Source: Toxoplasma gondii ME49
Taxonomy: Eukaryota > Apicomplexa > Conoidasida > Eucoccidiorida > Sarcocystidae
Length of the DNA stretch: 64,000 nucleotides
Direction: 5' to 3'
NCBI RefSeq assembly: GCF_000006565.2
Contig: NC_031477.1
Coordinates: forward strand, 3,747,137-3,811,136
Shown here in pieces: positions 22,775 to 36,300 of the stretch (within the stretch, counting starts at the first letter, position 1; every line of letters begins with the position of its first letter). The notes beneath the pieces are model-generated. The model saw nothing but the letters and a program-made list of their open reading frames with translations. It did no database searches and was not told the origin of the DNA. Position numbers and translations under genes: made by a program.

Positions 22775-25700
22775 TCATCGCCCCGAAAGCGACGACTTTC
22801 CCCTTCCTGTGCTGATCCTTGTCGAAGATCCCAATCCGGAAAGGCTACTGTTCTCGCCACTCCCACAATCTGAGTTGTCTTCAGCTGAATTGAAAGCGGA
22901 CAGGTGGGAGATTACCGATTCTCTCGCATTGAAGGATCCAGCGCTGCCGGCTTCTCCGTTCTTCCTGATCAAGGTGCCTTTGCTTCTTCGTTCGTCTTCT
23001 TCGCGTCGCCGGTATACAGAGGACGAGAAAAAAGACGACTCCCCTTCTTTCCGGGTGTTTCTTTGACTACGGAGCGAGTTCAGAAAGGGGGACCCGACCT
23101 CCGTGTCGTCTTCTGCTTCTTCGAGAGGAACCGATGTTCTCGGTGCACAAGCTGCGGCAAGACGATCTTTCCAAGCCTGTCGACTTCGAGGGCTCTGCAG
23201 TTGATGAGGTGACGCCTGTGAAGTTCTTCCTTCTTTCTCTTGTTCTTTACATCCCGCACGCGAGAGCACACTTCTCTCCTGTCCCACGACTCCACTGGGC
23301 GACGTGAGCGGAGTCCTTGACAGCGTTTCTCGTCCAGAAAAACCGTCGCGCTTCCCGGAGAGGACGCACTCGCTGTCCCCTCTGCCTCGCTTTGCGTGAG
23401 CCCCTGTTCCTTCTCTTCTGTACACGATTTCATTCACTCGTGTCTGCGAGGAGAGACTCGAAGACCCACCGCCTACCACAGACACTTCTCGATGCTCTTC
23501 ATGTCGGCGCCTTTCTGTTTCGTCTTCCCCGTTCCTCTCGACAGACAGCATTGACCGTTCTTCCCGCCGAAGGACGCTCGCAGAAATTCTGGAGGCTGCC
23601 TGCGGGAGGCTGTACGAAGAGCAAAACGACGACGAAGAGGGTGCCGACGGTCCTTGCCGATTCAAGGACACAGTGCTCCGTTTCTCGGCCTGTCCACCGT
23701 TCCTCGCGCCCACATCTCGTGTCGCAGACACCTCGTTCTCACCTTCCTCCAGTGTCTCCTGGCTCCTGGTCACGCGGCTGCGGTCGAGCGTCCCCAGCGA
23801 CAGGCCATTCAGCGACACAGGCGAGACACAGAGAGAACTCTGTGAGGAGAAAGAGGGAGAGACACGAGTCGCCTGCTTTCCGTCGTCCTCTGCCTGTCTC
23901 TCCGGAGACGCCGAGGTGGGCAGCAACTCTGGACACCTAGAAGAGAACGGGCGTCCCTCGGAGGCAGACGACTTCTCTGCGAAGGAGAGACAAGGGGACC
24001 CAGACATTTCAGGCTCATTGCTTGGATTCCTCCTCTTCGCTTCCTCGCCTTCTCTGTCTCCCTCTTCGGTCAAAGAGGACGCTTGCTGCTTCAGGAACGA
24101 AGAATAGCGGAACGTGTACGGTGAGTAGGTCGACGAAGAAGCACGACCCGCCTTCTCAGGCGACTGCCGAGAAGCAGAGGAAGCCGGGAGAGGATGAGAC
24201 AAACCACTCGAACTGCAACTCTGTCGACTTGCCGCCAAGTGCGAGATACGCGGGAAGGTTTCACGTGCGAAAGTGCTCGCTGAAAACAGAGAAACAACAC
24301 AAGCACAGCCAAATATGAAGCGGACGTTCTCAAGAGACCAAGCGGTCATCACAAGACGTTTTGAAAGAATGGTCTCCTGACACAAAGAAGCACCGAGTTG
24401 AAGAGCTGCAGTCGAACAAAGACGTCAACAACACAGAACGTGTACGGTAGGGAGCAGCCAGACCAACTGGAGACTGAGAAAAACCGGTTTCCACCAGATA
24501 TCTGTATTCCTTCGGTCTCTCTTTGTGCCTCCCCCCTTGTTTTCTGCAGCGCCGTTTTCTGAAGGCAGCAGAGATTCTTGTTTTTGAATCTGCTCTTAGC
24601 CTCTAAATTTTGCACCGTGTCCACGTCTCTCCAATCAGACCTCGCGTCTCTTGTCGCTGAACTCACAGTTGCCGGGCTCGAAGATATTCTGGAAAACGAC
24701 CTCGTCCTCGCCGGTCTCTCGCCTTCTGTCCTCTTGCCTTTCTTCGCTCTCCAGTCGTGATCTCCTTTCACGATTCTCCCACACGCGGGCACTCCCGCTG
24801 CCGTCCACGACTCCGCGACTTGAGCCAGACTCCGTCTTGCGCTCTGAGTCTCCCTGCTCTCTTTGTTCCTTTCTTCTCCCCCGCTCTGTCGCCTCCGGGA
24901 CGCTTTCGCCAGCCCGCGTTCTCCCGGCCGACACCGAAGAGACACTTTCTTCTTCGTCCAAGAAAGGCGTGCGGTGCAACTGAGAGCTCGGCTTGGCTTC
25001 TGCTGTGGTACGGGAGCTGTGCAACAGCCTCCCCCTGTTTCTGTCTTTCCTTTCCGCTTCTTCTTCACCCTCTTCCGCTCTGTCTGAAGCGCCCCTGGTG
25101 TGTTCCGTCAGTCCTTTCGTTGCAAGAGAAACCTGCGGAGAGCCGGAGAGAGAAAAAGGGGCACTCTTCTGGGGAGGAAGATCACTGCGGTCGGGGCTGG
25201 AAAGCAGAGCCTGCGTGGGTGACTTCGTTGTGCCCTGGATCGACCGCTCTGCTGAATAGACAAAACACCACAGACGCACACACACACACAGAAGAATGAA
25301 GCATTGCCCACTCTCAAGCAACGCGACGATGCACTGTTGACTCATTTCCACTTTAATACACAAATATGCAGACCCCCATGAATGCAGGTGAACCTATAAC
25401 CAACCCTCTGTACCGAAAAGTCACACCTGAGCAGGAGGTCCCCCTACAACTGCGCCGTCCGGTAACGAACTGTCCTTTCCAGAGTGAACCTTGCATGCAC
25501 AGAGCTTCCCCAGAAACCCCAATAAGTGACACGCGGCCGCCCAGGTGGAGAAAACGCACTTTCGGTCTCATGTTCGTCTCCATCACACGCCACCGATGAG
25601 GCCCTCGTTGAGGAGACAGCTGCCACACTCTTTTGGCCTCTGAGAGCTGGCAGAAGCCCAGAGACTCTGTCGACTCCGTTGCGTTTTCCGAACTCTTTGC

Positions 25701-28700
25701 CGTTCTTTCCGCCTGTGGTGTGTTGGTCTCCAGACGAAGACTCGCGAACAGCTGCCCCCGGCCGTTTGCGGTTTCGTCCGCCATCTCCGTTCGCCGACTT
25801 GGTCTCCCCTTCTTCTCCCTCTCTTCCTCCCGCGTCTTGTCCCCGCTTCGTCGCGCTTCTGCCTCGGCCGTGATCCTCTGCAGGCGTCACAGTGCGGCGA
25901 CCTGCCGACACCTTCGGTCCCCCCGCTGAGACGTTTCCTTTTTGCTCTCTCCTTCTCTCTGTGGAGAGACACCTGGTTCGCGCGTTCGTCCCCGGCTTCT
26001 TTTCTTCTCTCTCCTTTGCCGCCTCCTCGCGCGTCACCGTGTCTCCACCCCTCTCCCGCGCCAGCGGTTGTCGAGACACACTCGGGGCTCTGCCACTCGC
26101 GAGAGAAGGACCTCTGCGGATAGTCAAAGCTCCACTGGCGGTCTGCTTCACACCTCGGTTCACGACATTGCCGTCCTCCTCCATGCGGACTCTGTGTACT
26201 TTTTCCTGAGTCTCGATGTCGCGAAGACGCGTCGAAGCAGCGCGCTCTCTCCGGCCCACCTCTTGCTCTCTCTGGCTGAGTTTTCTGCGCCACGCACCGA
26301 CCTGGGCATCGATCAGTTCCTTTTCTCTCCTGAAACTTTCCTTCTCCGCCTCCAGAGCTGCCCGCTCGATTTCCAGGGCGTCTTCTGCCTCACGGAGGCG
26401 CGCCAGCTTCTCGTCGACCTCCGCCACACGCTGCACCTGGTCTCGCAGGTCTCGCGTCTTGTCCTCGAGCGCCTCTCGCTCCTTCTTCAGCGATGCTTCT
26501 TCTTGCTTCTGCTGGCTCTGCGTCTCCTCCAGCTGCCTCCACTGCTGGCCGACCGCCTGCTTCTCCTTGCTCAGCTTCTGCTTCTCGTCTTGGACGCTCT
26601 GGTCCTCCTCGCGCAGGCGGCGTTCCCGCTCAAACAGCGCCTCTTCCCGCTCGAGGTGTCGAGACACGTCTTGCTGGTGGTGCAGCTTCTGCTGATGCAG
26701 TTGTTCTTCGAGGTTCCGCAGCTGGTTCATCTGCTCGGCGTACGTCTCTTGCTGCCGCTCTTCGGCCTGCAGAAGGCGCTGTCGCTCTTCCTCGAGCATC
26801 TCCTCTTGCTGCTCCTTTTGCTCAGCCAACTCTCGCTCCGCCATCTGTCGTTGCGCGCGAAACTCCGCGAGCACCGCCTCCTGCTCTTCGTGGAACTGTT
26901 CTCTCTCCCTCCTCACTTCTTCTTCGAACGCCTCTCGCTCCTGGGCCAGGACCTCGCGGTCTCGCAAAACTTTCTCTTCTGCTTCTCGCAAACGCGACTC
27001 GACAGTCGCCTGCTCTTCTTTCCACCGGTTCTGCGCCCCTTCGAGCTCCCTCTGAGAAGAAAAGTGAAACGAAGTCTTAGGCGCCATAACGGTTGAGATT
27101 CGCACATGAGTCTCGAAAAAGCACTTTGCTCAGTACAAATTTGGAGAGAACAAGCGTGCGAGTGAAAACTTTTAGAGGCAAGTGACTGGCCTTTGAAATA
27201 AATAGTCAAAGCCTCAAAATGAATCTTCAAGTCACTGGGGAAATCCTCGCGAAAGACAGACGCACACATTCGACAACTGGGGAGATAAAGGAGAAAGGGA
27301 AGGCGAAAGAAGCAACTGGATGGGTGGGAAGAAAAAAGAGGAAGCGAAGAGAAAAAACAGGAGAGGCAAACCCAAATGGCACAGTCGTCAGGAGAGAACA
27401 GAGAACGACAGGGATGATCAGAGGAATGAAGAGACACCATAAAACAGCAGGCGAAACGCGTTCTTTTCTTCTTCGTCCCCCAAGAAGGTACCACGGCTCA
27501 TCCCCCACTCGACTTCTCTCGGTGTCCAGCTTCCGATTGGCTAGTTCTCCAGAAAGAAGAACGCGCTCTCCAGTCTGCCACTGTCTCTTCAACTTCTCCC
27601 CCTTTCCTCTCTCGCCTCTCCGCCTCCTTGAGGTCTTTTCCACCTACCTCCTTCTCCTTGAGGTGCTCCATCTGAGTTTCGAGTCTTTCTCTCTCTTTCT
27701 GCAGTTCCTCTTCTCCTCGGAGTCGTTCTTCGTGGAGTTTCTCTCGCTCTGCCCCAAGCCTCGCGCGCATGTCCTCCCGGTCTGCGTCCAACTGTCGCGC
27801 AATCTGCTCCTTCTCGTCCCGCAGTTCTTGAGTCAGTTTCTTCATCTCTTCGCGTCTCCGATTCTCCTCTTCCTCGAGAAGCTTCTCTTTCTCGCGAACC
27901 GCTTCCTCCTTTGCCGCGAGCTCGGCGACTCTCGCACTTCGTTCCTCCTCCCATACCTTCTTCTTTCTCTCAAACTCTGCATGCTCCCGCCGCCTCTCTT
28001 CCTCCCACTTGCCTCGCGCCTCCTCCAGAGTCTTCTTCTCCTCCACGAGGCGCTTCTTCTCTTCGTCGAGCTGCGCCTCCACGCGGCCCTTCTCGCGCGC
28101 GAAGCTTTTCTTGTCTTCCAGAAAGGTCTCCTGCATCTGCTGCAGCTTCTTCTTCTCTCTCTCGTCCTCCCGCTTGCGCTCGGTCTCCTGCATGCGAAGC
28201 GCATGAGTTCGCGCATCCAGATCTGTCTCCTGTTCGTGGACGAGGCGCGCGCGCCGATCGAGCTCTTCGTTCTTCTGTCTCCACAGAGACACACGATCCA
28301 GTTCCTTCTGCTCTTCTTCCTCCGCCTTCAGAGACACGGCCTGCGTCCGCTTCTCCACTTCCAGCTGCTCTCGCCTCAGCTCATCTTCTTTGCTCTGCGC
28401 TTTTGTCTCGCGCCGAATCAACTCTTCTTCTTTCTTCTTCAGCCGGTGTCTCTCGTCCTCAGTGGCGGAAATCCGCGCATCCAGTTCCGCCTTCTCCCGA
28501 TCCAGAGCAAAACGCACTTCTTCGAGTTCCACCCTCTCCCGGTTGAGACGGTCTTGTTCTTTCTGCAAAGCATTGCATTTAACGGCATGGAAAGGATCTT
28601 TTCAGGCGGCTGTGAACCTCCCCGTACTCCCGATTCTGCACTTTGAACGACATGTCCATTTACGTAAACTGAAGTGCAAGTTTCGTAAATATTGTGTGGT

Positions 28701-31700
28701 GTCAAAAGAATACACTGCAAAGCCTGTGTGGGTGGAAGAGAAGTCCGTTGTGATCCGGAATTCGTTCACGCTTCCCAAACCTCGATGCTGCTGAGGCATG
28801 CAACTAAGATGCATGTCCCAAACTTCAAACCCAGAGACACAGACAGGATGTTCACCGTCGCACTCAGACTGTCCACGACCGGGGCGACACCAAAATCGAG
28901 AGAACATCCACCGTTACGAAACGTCAACAAACACAAAACGCTCATACACATGTACACACATGTACACACAAGTGCGTACACACAGATACATACATATATA
29001 CATATACATATGTATATATATATATATGAAGATGTATACATGCATGTGTATACAAGGGAGTAGGCACAAGTCCTGGTTTCGATATGCGGACAAAGAAAAT
29101 GTGACCTGTGGGCCTTGTGCGGTCCCGCGCAGCTTACCTCCACACTTTCGACTTTGTCTTTGAGACTTGTGGTGTCCCTGGCAACCTCTTTTTTCTTTTC
29201 ATCGAGTTCCTTTTTGTCGGCGCGGATGCGGTGACTGAACGCCTGGAGTTCGTCGCGTTTATGTTGCGCAGTTTTCCTCCACTTTTCCTTCTTCTCCGCG
29301 AGTTCTTGGTGCTGCTTCTCGAGTTGTTGCCACCTGGTCTCCATCGCTTCTCGCTCCGCCGTCAGCTGTGCTCGCATCTCTCGCAGCTGCTTCTCCTCCT
29401 CCACTACACCCTCCCGCTGTCTCTGCACTTGGCTCTGCAGCAACGCAACTTGCGCCTCTTGCTCGGCGAGAATTCGTCGTCTCTGCCGTTGCTGTTCGCG
29501 TTCCTCCTCCACGCGCTTCATCTGCTGCTCGTAATGCACCTTCTGACGAGTCATGTACCGGCTCGCCTAGAAAGAAAAAAGGCCGCAGTGACGGCGACAG
29601 AAGCTCCAGACTCCCCAGACTGTCCTTACGCTCAAGACAAGGTGTTCTGTGGGTTCGATTTCCACCAGAGAGAGCCTCTCAAGGCACACGCAGAGACAGA
29701 GAAGAAGAGCCGAGACAGACCGAGACGAGAAGACGAGGCCCAGAAAGAAAAGCCAAGAATCAGACAGACGACGACAGAGAGACGCAAGGGCAGATGAAGA
29801 CACGGCAAACAAGACGCCGCCAGACAGAGAAGAACGGAGAAAGCAGACCGGACAGGAGACATGTCAGCTGCGGAACCGAGAGAAAAGAACGACCCAGGCG
29901 CGGAACAACAAGGAAACATCCACGGCCCACAAAAAGCATGCGGAGAGAACCATGGGGAAATGGGCAACTTCCAGCTTTTTTTTTCTGAGCCGCACCAAAA
30001 TCGAAGAGAAGATAAACCGCCTCGCAAAAGCATCTGTCGTTTGCAAAGCAACGGTGCCGGGCTCAGAGAACAAGCGAGACACAGACCAATCTCAAAGTAC
30101 ACGAACTACTGTCCATCTACCCCAGTCCACCCACATATCCGTATAAGCATGCCTATATAGATATATATAGATATATATAGATATATATAGATATATATAG
30201 ATGTATATACATGCATGTACACAGAATGAAAGACACTTGTGGGGTTACCTGACAGACGCATTCAGTGGGTCCTTTTCCAAGTGTGTCGGATTTCGCATTT
30301 CCAGCGTTGGACGCCAGAAGCGACGCATGCGTTGTCCCTGAGGCAGAGCGAGGCATGGATAAACCAGTTTCGATTCTCGACACCAGCGAGTTGCTGCGAG
30401 TGCTTCTCCCACTGTTGCCGCCCAACTGTTCGCGGTCTAGCGAAACCTGGAGAGAAGCGCCGCATTCTTCGGCTGAAGGCGGCTGCGGCGGCTGATAGGC
30501 AGAAGAGACCTCTCTAGACATCCGAGAGGAGAGACCGCGTAGGCCCTCGGCCCCGGCAGCTGGAACACGAGGGAGCGCCCCCAACTCCCCGCCGTTCACT
30601 GCAGGGACCGTGGCACCTCGCTTTGCGTCTTTGTCTCCGTTCGTCTCTTCTGTGTCGTCTCCGCGCGAGTTTAGGAACGTCTCCTTGGCGCCGAGTGCAG
30701 AAGGAGCGCTGGAGGGATTCTTCCCGTACAGCCGAAAGGACTCCCCACCAACTTCTGTCTGTGGCGTCTTAGCAACTCTGGAGAGACTGTCAAAGTCTCT
30801 TGCGTGGCGAGAGCGAGGAGAGACGACATCCGAGCCTGCACTCGCGGCTGGCTGCGAAAAAGACCTCACCGAGGGACGGAGAGGGACCGTGCTCCTGAAA
30901 ATTGAGGACGCATGCAAGAGTGTCGCCTCTCGATCTCGCTTCTGTCGCCCGCTTCTTCCTCCACTTTCTTCCTCCCGCGAAAGGGCCTCGTCCCCCGCTC
31001 GGCCCCGCGGCAAAGGCGGCAGAGACACCTGAGAGAGATGCGAGACTGCAGAGCTGCTGCTGCTTCGGATGCGGCTTCCGTCGCTCGACCTCCCTCCGCT
31101 CTCGCCTCTGAGGTCCGCGGAGGCCTCGACCCCAAAACCTGTTGACCCATGCAAACCTGCCGGCCTATTCAGAGCATGTCTGGTCTCTCCAGACTCGTCT
31201 CCGAGACGCGTCTTTGTCTCTCTGGGAACGACGTGATCTTCTCGCTCTCGAGGAGGGGAGTCCACGGCAGTGAGGAGCCTGGGTCTCCTCGAAACCGAGG
31301 AAGGCGAGGCAGCGGAGTGCAAGAGACTCGTGCTCCGCTCTGTTCCTCCCTCGCCAAGCTCCGCAGCGAGGAGCTCCGACCTGAGAGGTTTCCCCTCTTC
31401 AAGGCAAGGGGGTCGCGTCGAGCCTCCCAGGACTCTATCGGTCGACGTCTCACTGGCCCCCAACGAAAAGGAGGGCGGCAGGAAGGACGGACGGGAAGCG
31501 AGCACGGAGGTATGAGCCATCGGTTCGCGTTCCTGACGAGCGGAGCTGATCTCCAAACTTGAGAAGTGTCTCTGTTTCTCTCCGCGGCGAGGAACTTCGC
31601 TGGACTGCATGCGTCCGGAGCCAAAGGGCGAGAACAAAGAGGCCTCTCCGTTTGGCTCAGTCGCTTGGCTTCGTGTCTCATTCACTCCTTCGGCTTGCTT

Positions 31701-33311
31701 CCTCCGAAGGCTTGTGTTTCCCGAGGACTCTCCAGAGAGACCAAGACTGCTTCCCCAGCGCGTTTCCACGGCGTCTTCTTTTCTCCCCGTTCTTCCGTCC
31801 TCGCCTTCTCTGCTCTCTTCTCCTGTCCGTCGACCATCTGCGCGCTGAGAGGACAAGCCTCCAGCTTCTCTTCCACTATCGTAGAAGGCGACGCGCGAAG
31901 AAGACATCTCGGAGCCTAGCCCGCGTGGACGCGAATGCAGGTCTGTCCCCAAAGCCTGTGTCCGCGCAGACGCAGGCACCTCGCTGGAGGAAGAGTCCAG
32001 AAAACGCCCTGTGATATCTTTGGGGTCGAAACGGGACCCGAGGGACTCTCTTAAAGCCGCCCCTCCCTTTCGGTGGATCCGTTCAATGGGCTCGAGTCGC
32101 TGTGAGGAAGGGACAGCGTGTCGAGACTCCCTGGAGACCTGGACGTTTCCCTCCGACTCTCGCCGAGACGCGAGGTCTTCCTCGTCTGCGCAGGATAAGT
32201 ACGCGACGCGTTCTTCCCTGCGATCGGAGTTGGACGTCAAGACAGAGGTTTCATGGCGACTCGCCATCGCCCTCGTGGAGGAGGATTGCTTCTCTCCCGA
32301 CACGCGGAGGTTCCGGGATACAGGCTCTCCACTTCCCTGACTGGAGCCTTGCGACGAGCGGCTCAAATACGGATCGAGTTTTTCCTGCCTCACAGATGCG
32401 GAGGCAGCGAGACCCGGCTTATCTTCGGCGAAACTCGCCTGTTCAAACCCCCACATTTGGTCGTCCTTATAGACACCGCGGCGAGAGTCCTCGAGAAAGT
32501 CAGAAACGGCGGCGGTAACCGTGCGCCTGCTCTCGCGGAGGTGCTCCGAAGAAACTGGGTCGGTGCCTGGGCGGCGGTTCGACAAAGGGATCGAGTCCAG
32601 TTGAGACCCTCGTTCAAACAGATCGGCGTCTCGCGCTCTGTCTGTCCTCTCGGGGTCGTACCGACTACTCGAGAAGAATCTGCTTTCCGCCGAGGCAGCC
32701 TCTGAATCGCAGGTTCTGCTCTCGCCTCGCAAGCCGGTCCGTCTGTCACTTCTGGAGCGCTGGAGGAGGGGGGACGACAACCCGGAAGCACCTCCTTTGA
32801 GAGAATCACTCATCGAGGGCGCATAACTCGGGATGTTGCCATCTCGTGAGAAAGGCTTCTCTGTGTCCAGGCGAAAAGACGAGCCTTCGCGCTCCGCTCG
32901 CGACTCCGCGCTCCCCGCCAGGGATCTGTGCATGCGCCTCGAGGCCCCAGGTCCCCCTTCTTCGCCAGCTTGACACTCCGAGTGGAAAGAAGAGGACCGT
33001 TCGTCGTACGGAGGACGCGGCCTGAGAGAAGCACTCAGGGCGGTCGACCGCGACAGCGAGGCCGCTCGCATCGTGGAGACTCTTCCAGTTATTAGGGGCC
33101 TGGAGGAAGTCGAGACCCGAGAGAACGCGTCCGTCGCCTCAGCGGTGGGAGAAACGGGAGGATCCGTTGGAGGGCGAGATGTCGGTAACTGGGAGCGACA
33201 GAAGTCGCTGGCTGTCGTCTCAGTCGAAACCAGACGAGACAACGCGGCACTCGAACCCTTGAAATAGGTGGACGGCCCTCCCGCGCCTTCCACGGCAACA
33301 GAAGACTCCAT
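22775..33311 (-). CDS. Giant coiled-coil protein, hypothetical (about 2,671 residues)
   Basis: Function unknown. Exons are 30249-33311, 29138-29566, 27648-28562, 25533-27051, 24667-25251 and 22775-24279, with phases 0, 0, 0, 1, 1 and total 8,016 nt. The ATG at 33309-33311 opens a 1,021-codon exon of disordered, Ser/Arg/Gly/Glu-rich sequence. Residues about 1022-1760 (exons 2, 3 and the start of 4) form an almost unbroken, very charged coiled coil (for example KKKEEELIRRETKAQSKEDE), with Glu/Arg/Gln/Lys heptads and few Pro or Gly. The remaining 900 residues return to Ser/Arg/Glu-rich low complexity and stop at 22775. No enzymatic or membrane motif is visible. The composition suits a cytoskeletal, centrosomal or pellicle scaffold, but that is inference. 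The weakest junction is the donor at 25532 (CCGC then GTGTCA). The long Leu-rich plus-strand frames opposite the coil are shadows. Confidence 0.85.
28920..29042. repeat. CA/TA microsatellite in coiled-coil gene intron
   Basis: ACACATGTACACAC units grade into a TA array, inside the intron between the coiled-coil gene exons at 27648-28562 and 29138-29566. Confidence 0.85.
30152..30212. repeat. 10-bp ATATATATAG tandem array
   Basis: About five copies of a 10-bp unit ATATATATAG end at about 30200, just downstream of the first-exon donor of the coiled-coil gene (intron 29567-30248). Confidence 0.85.
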
Positions 33312-36300
33312 AAGTCACGTTGGTGAAATCGCCGCGCAGAGTCAGGAGGCGGGAAAAAAGGCGCGTGAAATCAAAAACGCGACGCCCTCGCACGCCGAGT
33401 GCAGCCGAGCTCTTCTGCAAGGCGCACAAACTACGAAACGAGACGAGTTTGTTCGGGAATGACGCCGATGTCGCGGCGGGAAACGCGGAGAGAACCCAGA
33501 AAACCGACTGTGAGGTCCGCATGTGATCACCTCCTCGCAAACACGAGGGACGATGTGTCGTCCCGACGCGAAAACAAAAACTGCGAAGCAGCACAAAAAG
33601 GTTGCTTCCTGGCCTTACAGGTTACACATGGAAAAGGCTATGGGAACCGAACCTGCATCAGCTGCTAACCGGACACGGAAGAGGCAGCTGACTCCGCTGT
33701 GGTCCAGGAGCTCGAAAGTGGAGACAATGAAAGATACACCGGAGATGCGATTGCTTAAGAGGGCAAAGGTCCCCAAGAGAAACGTAGAAGCAAAGAAATG
33801 ACACACCCTGCCGGTTTCAGAGGGAAAACGAGTGACTGGGGTGTCGAGACACTCGGAGGAGGGTGTAGCGCCAGAGAGGTGCTTGGAACAGAGCAGGATA
33901 ACAAGCACACAAGCGGGTAGACATAACAGAACGTCCACTGAATACGTCTTGCGAGCCTTTTTTCTTCGCTATTCTTGGCATTTTAAAAGTGGACACGGGC
34001 CTAGCGGCTTTTCTCGCGGTATATGCGCATTCAACAGGACCGGTTTCCCCCGTGGGCACTGTCTGTGTCGCCAGTTCTGCAGTCTCAGAAAAGAATCTGA
34101 AGACACACACTTGGTCCGCCGCCTTTCTCTCGAGCGAAAAAGTCCACCTGTGGTGCTACCAGGGACTAGCACATCGTCAAAAACGAGGTGTGGGCTACTG
34201 AGAAGCTGGAAAAAAGAAAAAGGGTGGAATTTTGCAAGACGCACGCTGGAAGCGGCCTCCTCTTCGCCGAGCGGGAAAACGCAGAGGGGAGGCAGTTGGG
34301 GGTGGTTCGTAAGGGTTGGAGGTTTGCGGTCGACAAGGCGGGTAGAGCATCCGCGTGCAGTCACAGGAAACGTTTTTCAGTTAAATTCTTGGAACAGGAA
34401 GTCGCTTACCACGATACTGCACTACCCACCGGTTTGCGTGGTGGAAAACCGGAATACACTTTTGTCTTACAACATCTGAAAGAAACAACCGCATTTGTGA
34501 ACACCGCTTCAGATGTGAGTGGAGGTCTACTCTTACGTTCCCGTCTTACCCGTGGGATCGCTTTGTGTTTTTGCTCCTTACTCCGCCTCGTCAGAAGCTG
34601 CACACAGGGGGGGCTTCTTACGCGCGGATCTGTGGAGAAAAAGGTGTCCATAGAGGGAAGTCCCTACTGAAGAGGCTCGCCACAGAACGCCGCTAGCGTG
34701 ACCGGGGGCTACACTAATGTTACAGTTTCTGTAGAAAGATACCGCGTACCTAGACAGGAGCGGCCTCACTGCTAGAATGCGACGCTTGGAGTAGAGTTCT
34801 AGCAAACCAAACGGGTTTCGGTCAGACCGCGAAATGCACTGAAGTAACACCACTGAACAGAAAGCAGTCGATGAAAACCTGGCGCGGATGTCTGTCAACG
34901 AAAGCAGGGCAGGGAGAAGGCGCGCGTGTGCAGCTGCGAGCCTGTCAAGAGCGGATTTTCAAGATAAACCACTAGTCCAACGCCTCGCATCTATCTACAC
35001 ATGACGCCTAGAACATAAACGACGTGGAAAATGGTGGATGTCGGGCATTGAAGTCCAACACATTTAGGAACCCCACTGTAGCAACCTAGTTCCCCGTTAT
35101 TGCTGCACCAGTATTTCATGTTGAGCTACTCTGCACTTGGGGCTGGGTGTCCGTGTAGCTTCTCATTGCTGAAACTCCCCGTTACACATTATAAAACGGG
35201 ATTATTCCCCTAGATAGGTATCGGTAGTCTAGTAATAGGTGTCATGAGTAACGCTGGGTTTCTACCCGGGACCGCACATTGAAACATAACTGTCGTCAGC
35301 GATCTCTACGGCTTGCATTTAAATATGTATGGGATTGAAATTGCTTCCCTTTTGAGTGGGAAGCGCCAAAACAAAAGTACTCTGTTTGTTGTTCTGCCAC
35401 TAAAGCGGTTGGAACAATGCGATGGAGGCGCCTTGTCCGCCTCTCAGAAAAGAACAAAGAAACTGGAGGGAAAATGCACACTGTCAGACTCATTGAACAT
35501 CGAGAAATCCCTCAAGGAAGCAGACTTGAAACCGTCTGCAGACGTGTTGCGTTTGAAGGAAAACCAGGACGTATACAGACGCACCACTGAAGCAAAACGT
35601 TCAACATCGGCATTGTGTGCAAACAACGAAAGAAACTAGAAAGGGTTCCACGGTGTAGCAAGTGACTAGATCCTCTTTCGTGCCTGTTTGAGGAACAGGG
35701 AATTTCTTGAGTGGCGTTAATGTTTCTATAGATGCGCCACCGGCACGCGTGAAATGCCTTTCAAATCAAGGGTTAATAGACACATGGTCCAATCTCTGTG
35801 TCTGGTAGGTTCCCTCACTGGTGTCTGTAAGAAAAACGACAGACAGGTTTCTTGATATCTTCTGGGAAAATGACATCTCTCGTTTTTTCCCATGAACTTC
35901 GTGTGAACAAGACTAAACCGGACTGTCGCTTTCGGCACGACTGCGCTAACGGGTGTAGACTAGATCCACCTGCACACAGGGATGCAGAGGAGCTGTCACA
36001 AACGTGAAAATGTGACTTCATCAAAGCTAGGTCTTGTCTATACATCTCTAAGCACGCCAATCTACATATCTCATATCCATGTAGAGTTTCACCGGTTTCA
36101 CCCAGGTGGGTCCGGTGGTTGTATGTCAAAGCCATTGTTGAAACTGGTCAAGGTTCCCAGGGAGTGACCTGGTGAGTCACACCGAGTATTTCTACCCTTG
36201 TTTTTCCGACTGCAACAGAGGCCTTCTTTGGAAACGTCAAAATCCGGAATGGGCTCCGACACAGTGTGCCAAAGCCCCATCGATTTGCTACTTGGGGTTA

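Noticed and set aside
25942..28646. Long plus-strand Leu-rich frames (384 and 475 codons)
   Set aside because: They are the antisense of Glu/Lys/Gln/Arg-rich coiled-coil exons; the repeated CTC/CTT pattern is the complement of GAG/AAG codons.
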